From the NCBI RefSeq assembly GCF_900182665.1, contig NZ_FXTL01000003.1, positions 1 through 64,000 on the forward strand: 64,000 bases of DNA. The letters run 5' to 3'. The notes beneath the pieces were generated by a model, which saw only the letters and a program-made list of their open reading frames with translations, ran no database searches and was not told the DNA's origin. The position numbers and the translations under genes were made by a program. Shown here piece by piece: positions 46,343 to 54,298 of the stretch. The DNA comes from Propioniciclava tarda (GTDB lineage: Bacteria; Actinomycetota; Actinomycetes; Propionibacteriales; Propionibacteriaceae). Each line of letters opens with the position of its first letter. The stretch's first letter is position 1.

Positions 46343-47431
46343 TTATCGGCTGCCAACCTCGACTGGACGCCCCTCGTCCAGCAGCACCTGTGCGACCCGG
46401 GATGCCGCTCGTCCGTCGCCATAGGGCTGCGCCTGCTGACCCGTCGGACGCGGCCGAACGGCCACCTCCGTGAGGCGCTCGAGTGCGGGATCGAGGATGT
46501 TCCAGCCGTCGACCAGGGTCTCCACCCACTCGGTCTCGGAGCGCAGCGTCGTGCACGGCGTCCGGAGGAGGTAGGCCTCCTTCTGCAGGCCACCGGAGTC
46601 GGTGATGACTCCGGCGGCGCCCGCGACCGTCCGGACCATCTGCGGGTAAGCCAGCGGGGACACGACGTGGACGCCGCCGCGGGCCAGCTCGATGCCGGCC
46701 TGCGCCGCCTTGGCGACGAGCCTGGGATGGGCCAACAGCACCACCGGCGCGGCGACCTGCCCGAGGGCGTCCGCGATGGCCGAGAGTCGGGCGGGATCGT
46801 CGGTGTTGTCGGCCCGGTGGATCGTCGCCACGACGTAGGGCGCGTCCGGCGACACGCCGGCCGGGAGGGTTGGGTGGTCGCCGGCGACGGCGTCCCGGGT
46901 CGAAAAGCAGACGTCGGTCATCACGTCACCCACCAGCCGGGCCTTGCCGCCGAGCCCCTCGTTGACGAGATGCTGGACGGCCACCTCGGTGGGGGCGAGC
47001 AGCAGGTCGGCCGCGTGGTCGGTGAGGACCCGGTTGTGCTCCTCGGGCATCCGGCGGTTGAAGGATCGGAGGCCGGCCTCGAGGTGCGCGAGCGGGATGT
47101 GCATCTTCACCGCGGCGATCGCGGCGGCCAGGGTCGAGTTGGTGTCGCCGTAGACCAGCACCCAGTCGGGGGCGTGTTCTTCGAGGACGCCGTCCAGATC
47201 TGCCAGCATCGCGCCGGTCTGGCGTCCGTGGGTGCCCGACCCGACCCCGAGATGGACGGTCGGCGGCTCGATCTCGAGGTCGGCGAAGAAGGCGTCCGAC
47301 AGCATCGGGTCGTAATGCTGCCCGGTGTGGACGATCAGGTGCTCGATCTCAGGGTGGCTGCGGAACGCGCGGGCGATGGGTCCGAGTTTGACGAACTGGG
47401 GCCGCGCCCCGACCACGCTCATGATCCGCAC
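46343..47431 (-). CDS. wbpI: Non-hydrolysing UDP-sugar 2-epimerase (WecB/WbpI-like)
   Basis: A 362-residue GT-B fold epimerase. It interconverts the gluco and manno forms at C2. VGARPQFVKLGPIARAF, HTGQHYDPMLSDAFF, VYGDTNSTLAAAIAA, HLEAGLRSFNRRMPEEHNR and TDSGGLQKEAYLL are all diagnostic. With WbpA, B, D and E types in the same cluster, the WbpI substrate UDP-GlcNAc(3NAc)A is more likely than plain UDP-GlcNAc; this is inference from context. It is on the minus strand after the flippase (29-base gap) and 88 bases before the dehydratase. Confidence 0.88.
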   Translation of the reverse strand: MRIMSVVGARPQFVKLGPIARAFRSHPEIEHLIVHTGQHYDPMLSDAFFADLEIEPPTVHLGVGSGTHGRQTGAMLADLDGVLEEHAPDWVLVYGDTNSTLAAAIAAVKMHIPLAHLEAGLRSFNRRMPEEHNRVLTDHAADLLLAPTEVAVQHLVNEGLGGKARLVGDVMTDVCFSTRDAVAGDHPTLPAGVSPDAPYVVATIHRADNTDDPARLSAIADALGQVAAPVVLLAHPRLVAKAAQAGIELARGGVHVVSPLAYPQMVRTVAGAAGVITDSGGLQKEAYLLRTPCTTLRSETEWVETLVDGWNILDPALERLTEVAVRPRPTGQQAQPYGDGRAASRVAQVLLDEGRPVEVGSR

Positions 47432-47460
47432 AGGCTCATCCTAGGGGTGGCGGGCGGGAC

Positions 47461-48903
47461 CTAGGCCGAGCGTCGGCGTCCCGCCAAGGAGCGAAGCGTG
47501 GGGAGACCAGGCACAACCGCCACGAGGGCGAAGCCGACCGCGACCGCGACATCGAGGACGTGGTTCACGGGCTGGGTCTGCCGCCACCAGCTCAGTCCGG
47601 CGATGGACACCGCTCCCAGAGCGAGGTAGACGACCAGATCGACCCAGCGCTGGCCGTTGATCCGCCAGGCCACGACCAGCAACGCGAAGGCGGTGGTGAG
47701 GGCTCCCGCGGCGTAACCGCCGGCGACGCCGAGCAGGCCCCACTGCGGAACCGCCACCGCCCAGCCGGCGACGGCGACGGCGAGCCCCACCCAGGACAGG
47801 GTCAGGGGATACCACATGTGGCGGTGCGGGCCGCTGGTGATCGACCCGACCGCGGGCGCCGCCACGTTCTGCACCAGCAGGGCTAGGCAGAAGGCCGGCA
47901 TCAGGTGCGCGGACTCCGGGTAGCGACCCACCCAGACCAGCTCCATGACCGGACGCGCCGCGATGGCCAGGGCACCGAAGACCGGGATGAGGACGGCGGC
48001 GAAGCCGCGGGTCGCGAGGTCCGTGGTGCGGCGCAACCGGTCGAGATCGCCCGCTCCCTGGGCCTCCGCCATCGACGGGAACAGCACCAGCGTGAGCGCG
48101 CCCGCAATGATCGAGAGCGGCGTGACGAGCTGTAGCGCGGGCGCGTACTCGCCGGCCAGCTCGGTGGACAGCCCACCCGCGATCAGCTGGGAGAGCTGCA
48201 GCATGCCGGCGCTGGCGATGCTGCCGAGCGCGGCGAACGTGACGAACTTGTCGATCTCGGCGCGTAGGTCGGCCGCCGGCTTCCCGCGCGCCGTCCACGG
48301 CCAGCACAGCAGCGCGTAGCAGGTCATCGCGATGGTCAAGGGCAGGGTGAGCAGGATGTTCCGGACGCCCAGGGCGAGCAGGATGCCGGTCGCGCCGACC
48401 CCGATGACGCTGGTGACCAGGTCGACCTTGGTGCCCCGGGCGACCTGACCGGCCCCGAAGTGGACGCCACGGGCGAACTGTGACGCCGCGACGGCCACCA
48501 CCATGGCGCTGACGCAGATCCCCTCCCAGGCCGGCCGCCCGTACATCAAGTGCCACACCACGGGGGCCGCAACCGCGAGGACGCCGATCGCCTGCAGCAC
48601 CCGGACGCCCACGTGCCGGGCCACCGCCGCGACCTCGTCCGGGTCGCCCTTGCCGCGGGCTCGGGCGATGAACTTGGACGCCGCCCCCTGCGTGCTGGAC
48701 GGCCAGGCGGTGTTCAGGAGGAACGCGAGCGCGGTCGCGTTGGCCACCAGGCCGAAGACGGCCTTGCCTGCCAGCAGTCCGATGAGCCAGTTGGATGCGA
48801 ACCGGGTGCCCCCCTGCAGGCCGATCGTGGCCAGCGAGAAGATCCCGCGTCGGGCGGTCGACGTCGGCGCAGGATTGTCGAGTTCGACGGGGCGAAACCT
48901 CAC
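47461..48903 (-). CDS. wzx: Wzx-type polysaccharide flippase
   Basis: A 480-residue membrane protein with about 12-14 helices of the MATE/Wzx superfamily. IFSLATIGLQGGTRFASNWL opens the first repeat, SKFIARARGKGDPDEVAAVA is a typical cytosolic loop, and LFPSMAEAQGAGDLDRLRR matches the loop of the second half. It would flip undecaprenyl-linked repeat units. GTG start in a GTGA overlap with the upstream glycosyltransferase. Confidence 0.82.
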   Translation of the reverse strand: MRFRPVELDNPAPTSTARRGIFSLATIGLQGGTRFASNWLIGLLAGKAVFGLVANATALAFLLNTAWPSSTQGAASKFIARARGKGDPDEVAAVARHVGVRVLQAIGVLAVAAPVVWHLMYGRPAWEGICVSAMVVAVAASQFARGVHFGAGQVARGTKVDLVTSVIGVGATGILLALGVRNILLTLPLTIAMTCYALLCWPWTARGKPAADLRAEIDKFVTFAALGSIASAGMLQLSQLIAGGLSTELAGEYAPALQLVTPLSIIAGALTLVLFPSMAEAQGAGDLDRLRRTTDLATRGFAAVLIPVFGALAIAARPVMELVWVGRYPESAHLMPAFCLALLVQNVAAPAVGSITSGPHRHMWYPLTLSWVGLAVAVAGWAVAVPQWGLLGVAGGYAAGALTTAFALLVVAWRINGQRWVDLVVYLALGAVSIAGLSWWRQTQPVNHVLDVAVAVGFALVAVVPGLPTLRSLAGRRRSA

Positions 48904-50006
48904 CGGCGTCCCTGGAGCCGATCGACCAGGCCGACCAGGATCTCCGCCTGCGACGCGAACGTGAACTGCTCGTGGACGGCCCGGCGTCCGTTGGCTCCCA
49001 GGTGGGCGCAGCGGGACGGGTCGCGCAGCAGGTCGGCGAGCGCCGACGCCGTCGCCTCGGCATCGTCGCTGTCCATGAATGCGCCGGCGTCCAGGGGACC
49101 AAACTCGGACACCCAGAAGGCCATGTCGGTCGCCGCGAACGGGACGCCGGCCGCCATGTACTCGAACAGCTTGTTGGGCAGGGCCTTCTCGTGGTTCGGG
49201 ACGTGGGCGAAGAACAGCAGCCCGACCTGGGCGGACGCGATCACGGCGGGCACCTCCGTGGGGCGGAGCAGGCCGAGGTACTGGACGGACTCGGTGTCGC
49301 GGGCGGCCATCGCGGGCTCGCCGTCGGCGACGATGCGTCCGGCCAGGACCAGGTGCGCCTCGGGCACCTGCTCGCGAACGCGGCGGGTGACGTCCAGCAT
49401 GAACGACAGCTTGCGCTCCTCGGACAGGTCGCCGACGTAGACCATCCGCCCGGGCACGGGCGCGGGCTCGGCGGAAAAGCTGTCCAGCAGCGGGTAGTTG
49501 TGAACCACCTCAGTGTTGGGGTTGCGGAACCCCTCGGCGATGGTCTCCGTGGCGGTGACGATGGCGTCCATGCCCTTGTCAGCCCAGAAGTTGAGGACGT
49601 GCGCGTAGGCCCTGACCGGCAGCATCTGCCACGAGCGCAGGTAGGCCTTCGAGTCGACCTGCTTCACCAGCTCCTCGTGCGAGTCGAAGATGCATCGTGC
49701 CCCGTGCAGCCGGGCCCAGGCCCAGGCCAGCGGGATGAGCTCGGGGTCGTGGATCTGCAGGATCGTGGGCTTGAGGCGGTTGAGCGCCCGCCACGCGTGC
49801 ACCTGGGTCTTGGTGAGTCGCTCGATCCGGTTGCGTGGGGTCGGCAGTGCCACGAGGGGGACCGGCTCGACCTCGTCGGCGTCCGCGCGGATGACCAACG
49901 TGGCGTCGTAGCCGGCGCGCAGCAGCGCTGGGACCTGCTTGTTGTAGATCCGGTTGTCGCGCGTTTGATGCACGGTGCTCAGGTGGACGATCCGGGGTTC
50001 GGTCAC
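48900..50006 (-). CDS. GT4-family glycosyltransferase
   Basis: A 368-residue GT-B glycosyltransferase adding a sugar to the lipid-linked repeat unit. The N-terminal domain begins IVHLSTVHQTRDNRIYNKQV; FDSHEELVKQ and VHNYPLL are typical of the family. The C-terminal nucleotide-sugar site has VYVGDLSEERKL, GLLRPTEVP and NKLFEYMAAGVPFAAT (E-x7-E region). The start overlaps the preceding glycosyltransferase stop (GTGA). Donor and acceptor are unknown. Confidence 0.88.
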   Translation of the reverse strand: MTEPRIVHLSTVHQTRDNRIYNKQVPALLRAGYDATLVIRADADEVEPVPLVALPTPRNRIERLTKTQVHAWRALNRLKPTILQIHDPELIPLAWAWARLHGARCIFDSHEELVKQVDSKAYLRSWQMLPVRAYAHVLNFWADKGMDAIVTATETIAEGFRNPNTEVVHNYPLLDSFSAEPAPVPGRMVYVGDLSEERKLSFMLDVTRRVREQVPEAHLVLAGRIVADGEPAMAARDTESVQYLGLLRPTEVPAVIASAQVGLLFFAHVPNHEKALPNKLFEYMAAGVPFAATDMAFWVSEFGPLDAGAFMDSDDAEATASALADLLRDPSRCAHLGANGRRAVHEQFTFASQAEILVGLVDRLQGRR

Positions 50007-51061
50007 CTCGCCAGCCTATCGGGGAGGCCGAGGAAGCCGGCCAGGCGTCGCGCCGACTCGCGTCCGTCGTGCCATCGGGCGACGAAGGCTGGTCCGGCAG
50101 CTGCGGTTGCCGCGGCGGCGTCCGGCGCTGTCAACACGCCCTCGAGGACGTCCAGCAGCGTGGCGGGGGAGGCGTCCAGGATGGGGGGCAGCTCAGGCAT
50201 AACGTCACCGAGTCCCTCGATGCTGCCGATCACGACCCGTCCGGCGGCGAGCGCCTCGACCGCAGCGACCCCGTAGAAGCCGGACTGCACCTGGTCGACG
50301 ACGATGTCGGCGTCCTTCACCAAGTCGATCATCTGGGCATGCGGGACGCCGGTCGCGGCGAGGTATTCGATCCGTCCGGACGCCGCCAGGCCCTGCAGCA
50401 CGGGCTCGATGTAGCGCGTCCCCTTGATGGGCGGCTGGCGCCAGCTCGGGACGAACAGCACCTTGGGCACCCGTCGGGCCAGCGGCGTGCGTTCCGTGGC
50501 GAACGCTGGTGCATCAACGCAGACCGGCACCCAGCTCGCGTCGGGAAGGTCGCGCAGCAGGTCGGGGGTGCTGACGAACAGCGGGACGCCGACGCTGCGG
50601 GCCGTCTCCCGGTTGCGCGCCGTGATCGCGCGTCGCTCGTCCACCCAGGCCTGACCGCCCTCCGTGAAATACGAGTGCGGCAGTCGCGACAGGTGGGCGT
50701 CCGGGTCGCGGACGTCCGAGCCATGAGCGAGCAGGCCCAAGGCGGGTCCCTGCTGCTTCACAAGCTCGGCTTGGGCGCGGAAGCCTCGTCCGGACCGGTC
50801 GTAGAACAGCGTTCGGTAGCCGTCGAGGATCACGTGGGAGTAGGGCCGCAGCAGACGCCGTGAGCGGGATCCCGACAGGAGTGGGTTGTAGAAGCTCCAG
50901 CGAGGGATGCGGCGGTGCGAGTCAAACTGGAAGCCGGCACCGCGCCGGTCGGCCGTCATGGCGACGGCGTCGGCGTCCAGGTGGCGGTTCACAGCCTCTG
51001 CCCAGGCGTAGGCCTGTCCGGCGTAGTTCGCGGGTCCGATCGCCAGCCGAGGACGGCCCAC
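50003..51061 (-). CDS. Glycosyltransferase, GT-B type
   Basis: 352 residues; first gene of the minus-strand glycosyltransferase-flippase operon. It begins RPRLAIGPANYAGQAYAWAE and has LGLLAHGSDVRDP, PKVLFVPSWRQPPIKGTRY and ADIVVDQVQSGFYGVAAVEALAAGRVVIG, the acidic donor-binding region of GT-B enzymes. Similarity to known families is weaker than for its neighbour, so the specificity is open. A candidate transcript start lies in the 108 bases shared with purN. Confidence 0.75.
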   Translation of the reverse strand: MGRPRLAIGPANYAGQAYAWAEAVNRHLDADAVAMTADRRGAGFQFDSHRRIPRWSFYNPLLSGSRSRRLLRPYSHVILDGYRTLFYDRSGRGFRAQAELVKQQGPALGLLAHGSDVRDPDAHLSRLPHSYFTEGGQAWVDERRAITARNRETARSVGVPLFVSTPDLLRDLPDASWVPVCVDAPAFATERTPLARRVPKVLFVPSWRQPPIKGTRYIEPVLQGLAASGRIEYLAATGVPHAQMIDLVKDADIVVDQVQSGFYGVAAVEALAAGRVVIGSIEGLGDVMPELPPILDASPATLLDVLEGVLTAPDAAAATAAAGPAFVARWHDGRESARRLAGFLGLPDRLAR

Positions 51062-51157
51062 GGTTGCCTCCTTCGTTGCGTCCGAAGCAGTCTAACGAAC
51101 ACCCCTTCCAGGCCGACCCCCGGCCGGAACGCGTTCTGGGCGCCGGTGGGGGATCGC

Positions 51158-51163
51158 TAGGGT
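51158..51163 (+). promoter_or_regulatory. -10 box of leaderless purN promoter
   Basis: TAGGGT followed by 6 bases and the purN ATG at 51170. This shows purN-purH now has its own promoter rather than depending on upstream sucCD-perM transcription. Confidence 0.6.
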
Positions 51164-51169
51164 GAGCTC

Positions 51170-51748
51170 ATGAGCTTGCGACTCGTGGTGCTGGTGTCGG
51201 GCTCGGGAACCCTTCTTCAATCGGTGTTGGACGCCGAGGCGTCCGGCCAGCTTCGTGCCCGGGTGGTGGCGGTCGGTTCCGATCGGGCGGGCATCCAGGC
51301 GCTGGCTCGGGCGGAGGCGGCGGGCGTGGCGACGTTCGTCCACCCGCTCGCGGCCGGGTCCGACCGGGCCGTTTGGGACGCCGCCCTCGCCGACGCGATC
51401 GACGCGCACGCGCCCGACCTCGTCGTCAGCGCGGGCTTCATGAAGCTGCTCGGGGCCTCGTGTCTCGCGCGCTTCGCCGGACGCGTCATCAACACCCACC
51501 CCGCGCTGCTGCCGGCCTTCCCCGGCATGCACGGCGTCGCGGACGCTCTCGCGCACGGCGTTAAGGTCACCGGTTGCACGGTCTTCGAGGTGGACGCCGG
51601 GGTCGACACCGGACGCATCCTCGCCCAGGAGCCGGTCCGCGTCCGACCCGACGACACCGAAGACACCCTCCACGAACGCATCAAGGTCGCCGAGCGCGCC
51701 CTGCTCATCGACACCATCAACGCCCTCGCCGACGAAAGGCACCCATGA
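51170..51748 (+). CDS. purN: Phosphoribosylglycinamide formyltransferase
   Basis: A 192-residue GAR transformylase (third step of purine synthesis, 10-formyl-THF donor). [16 protein letters not shown] binds GAR phosphate. The catalytic site has [16 protein letters not shown] with Asn and His, and [16 protein letters not shown] with the catalytic Asp. It is full length. Its stop overlaps the purH start in ATGA. Confidence 0.96.
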   Translation: MSLRLVVLVSGSGTLLQSVLDAEASGQLRARVVAVGSDRAGIQALARAEAAGVATFVHPLAAGSDRAVWDAALADAIDAHAPDLVVSAGFMKLLGASCLARFAGRVINTHPALLPAFPGMHGVADALAHGVKVTGCTVFEVDAGVDTGRILAQEPVRVRPDDTEDTLHERIKVAERALLIDTINALADERHP

Positions 51749-53334
51749 CGGACGCCCGCCAGTCCAGCCCGCTCGATCCCGGACGCGTCCCGATCAGACG
51801 AGCGCTCATCTCGGTCTACGACAAGGCAGGACTGGTCGACCTCGGCCAGGCGCTGGCGGCGTCCGGGGTAGAGATCGTGTCGACCGGAGGGTCCTTCCGG
51901 GCGCTGGTGGACGCCGGCGTCCCGGTCACCGAGGTGTCCGAGCTGACGGGCTTCGCCGAGTGCCTGGACGGCCGCGTGAAGACCCTGCACCCGCGCGTGC
52001 ACGCCGGGATCCTGGCCGACCGTCGCCTCCAGACCCACCGCGACCAGTTGTCCGCGCTCGGCATCGAGCCGTTCGACCTCGTGGTGAGCAACCTGTACCC
52101 GTTCGCAGCCACCGTCGCATCGGGGGCGACGCCCGATGAGTGCGTCGAGCAGATCGATATCGGCGGTCCCAGCATGGTGCGCGCCGCGGCAAAGAATCAC
52201 CCGTCCGTGGCGATCGTGACGTCGCCCGACCAGTACCGCGGCGTCATCGAGGCGCTGGCCGACGGCGGGTTCACGCTCGCCGACCGCAAGCGTCTGGCCG
52301 CCAAGGCCTTCCAGCACACGGCCGCCTACGACGTGGCCGTCGCGTCCTGGATGGGCTACTTCCTCACCGACGACACCGACGGCACTGGCTTCCCGACCTG
52401 GCTGGCCGGGACGTATCAGCGCCAGGCCGTGCTGCGCTACGGCGAGAACTCCCACCAGCCGGCGGCCCTGTACGCCAACGGCTTCGGCGCGCCCGGGCTC
52501 GCCGGGGCCGTGCAGCTGGGTGGCAAGGAAATGAGCTTCAACAACTACGTCGACACGGACGCGGCGCGACGGGCGGCGTCCGACTTCGACGAGCCGGCGG
52601 TCGCGATCATCAAGCACTCCAATCCGTGCGGCATCGCGACCGGACGCGACATCGCGGACGCCCACGCGCGCGCCCACGCCTGCGATCCGGTGAGCGCCTA
52701 CGGGGGCGTGATCGCCGCCAACCGCACCGTCACGCTGGCGATGGCCGAGCAGGTCAAGCCGATCTTCACCGAGGTCATCGTCGCTCCCGGCTACGAGCCC
52801 GCGGCGCTCGAGGTGTTGCAGGCCAAGAAGAACCTGCGCATCCTCGTCGCGGACGCCCCAGCGCGGGGCGGCGTCGAGACGCGTCCGATCGACGGCGGGC
52901 TGCTCATGCAGGTCCGCGACGTGTTCCAGGCCGAGGGCGACGATCCCGCCACGTGGGAGCTCAAGGCCGGCGCGGCGGTGGACGCCGAGACGCTCGCCGA
53001 CCTCGCCTTCGCCTGGCGCGCCTGCCGCGCGGTGAAGAGCAACGCCATTCTGCTCGCGACCGCCGGCGCCTCCGTCGGCGTCGGGATGGGCCAGGTGAAC
53101 CGCGTCGACTCGTGCAAGCTAGCCGTCGAGCGGGCCGGTGAGCGCGCGCGGGGAGCCGTCGCGGCGTCCGATGCGTTTTTCCCCTTCGCCGACGGGGCTC
53201 GCATCCTGATCGACGCGGGCGTGAAGGCGATCGTCGAGCCGGGCGGCTCGATCCGCGACGACGAGGTGATCGCCGCCTGCGCTGAGGCCGGCGTGCCGCT
53301 GTACTTCACCGGCGTCCGGCACTTCTTCCACTGA
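51745..53334 (+). CDS. purH: Bifunctional AICAR transformylase/IMP cyclohydrolase
   Basis: A 529-residue enzyme for the last two steps of IMP synthesis. The N-terminal MGS-like cyclohydrolase domain begins [16 protein letters not shown] and has [15 protein letters not shown] and NLYPF. The AICAR transformylase domain has KHSNPCGIA with catalytic Lys and His, [11 protein letters not shown], and SNAILLA. The C-terminus DAFFPFADG and GGSIRDDEV, then [10 protein letters not shown], is complete. Its product feeds guaB and guaA in the same window. Confidence 0.97.
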   Translation: MTDARQSSPLDPGRVPIRRALISVYDKAGLVDLGQALAASGVEIVSTGGSFRALVDAGVPVTEVSELTGFAECLDGRVKTLHPRVHAGILADRRLQTHRDQLSALGIEPFDLVVSNLYPFAATVASGATPDECVEQIDIGGPSMVRAAAKNHPSVAIVTSPDQYRGVIEALADGGFTLADRKRLAAKAFQHTAAYDVAVASWMGYFLTDDTDGTGFPTWLAGTYQRQAVLRYGENSHQPAALYANGFGAPGLAGAVQLGGKEMSFNNYVDTDAARRAASDFDEPAVAIIKHSNPCGIATGRDIADAHARAHACDPVSAYGGVIAANRTVTLAMAEQVKPIFTEVIVAPGYEPAALEVLQAKKNLRILVADAPARGGVETRPIDGGLLMQVRDVFQAEGDDPATWELKAGAAVDAETLADLAFAWRACRAVKSNAILLATAGASVGVGMGQVNRVDSCKLAVERAGERARGAVAASDAFFPFADGARILIDAGVKAIVEPGGSIRDDEVIAACAEAGVPLYFTGVRHFFH

Positions 53335-53350
53335 GCCAGGGAGCGATCAG

Positions 53351-54208
53351 ATGACAGCACGGATCCTCGACGGGAAAGCGACGGCGTCCGCGATCAAGGC
53401 AGAACTGGCCGTCCGGGTCGCGGCGCTGCGTGAGCGCGGAGTCGTGCCCGGACTCGGCACCGTCCTGGTCGGCGACGACCCCGGCTCGCAGAGCTACGTC
53501 AAGATGAAGCACCGCGATTGCGCCGAGGTGGGCATCACGTCGCTGCGGGTCGACCTGCCGGCCGAGGCATCGGACGCCGACGTGCGGTCCGCTCTCGCGG
53601 AGCTCAACTCGGACCCGGCCTGCACGGGGTACATCGTGCAGCTGCCGCTCCCCAGGCACCTGGACGAGAACGCGATGCTGGCGCTGATCGATCCCGACAA
53701 GGACGCCGACGGCCTGCATCCGCTGAACCTGGGACGCCTCGTCCTCAACGAGCCCGGACCGCTGCCCTGCACGCCGCGCGGCATCGTCGAGCTGCTGCGG
53801 CGCTACGACGTGCCGCTGGCCGGGGCTGAGGTGTGCGTGGTCGGCCGAGGCGTGACGGTGGGGCGTCCGCTGGGCCTGCTGCTGACGCGCCGCTCGGAGA
53901 ACTCAACGGTGACCCTGTGCCACACCGGGACGCGCGACCTGGCCGAGCACACCCGGCGCGCCGACATCGTCGTCGCAGCAGCCGGGGTGGGCGGGCTCGT
54001 CACCGCCGACCTCATCCGCGAGGGGGCCGTCGTCCTCGACGTCGGTGTGTCGCGCGGGCCAGACGGGAAGCTGGCCGGCGATGTGGCGCCCAGCGCGTGG
54101 GAGAAGGCGTCCGCGATCGCCCCCAACCCCGGCGGGGTGGGGCCCATGACCCGCGCGATGCTGCTGTCGAACGTCGTCGACCGGGCCGAGGCGCTGGCGC
54201 GTCGCTGA
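53351..54208 (+). CDS. folD: Methylenetetrahydrofolate dehydrogenase/cyclohydrolase
   Basis: 285 residues making 10-formyl-THF, the cofactor of PurN and PurH upstream. [16 protein letters not shown] holds the catalytic Lys of the YxxxK motif. [27 protein letters not shown] and the NADP site [16 protein letters not shown] follow. [15 protein letters not shown] ends the fold. It is 16 bases after purH with an SD-like GGGAG, so the three genes form an operon. Confidence 0.96.
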   Translation: MTARILDGKATASAIKAELAVRVAALRERGVVPGLGTVLVGDDPGSQSYVKMKHRDCAEVGITSLRVDLPAEASDADVRSALAELNSDPACTGYIVQLPLPRHLDENAMLALIDPDKDADGLHPLNLGRLVLNEPGPLPCTPRGIVELLRRYDVPLAGAEVCVVGRGVTVGRPLGLLLTRRSENSTVTLCHTGTRDLAEHTRRADIVVAAAGVGGLVTADLIREGAVVLDVGVSRGPDGKLAGDVAPSAWEKASAIAPNPGGVGPMTRAMLLSNVVDRAEALARR

Positions 54209-54263
54209 GCGGGGAAGGTGGGTCAGGGCGACCTGGGCTCGAGGCGTCCAGGGCTGTCGCGAC

Positions 54264-54292
54264 CTGACAGCGCCGGGGGCACCGGCTAGCGT
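54264..54292 (+). promoter_or_regulatory. Leaderless promoter of the alpha-mannosidase gene
   Basis: CTGACA (54264-54269), a 17-base spacer and TAGCGT (54287-54292), then 6 bases to the ATG at 54299. This is one of the better -35/-10 pairs in the window. Confidence 0.6.
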
Positions 54293-54298
54293 CGGGGA

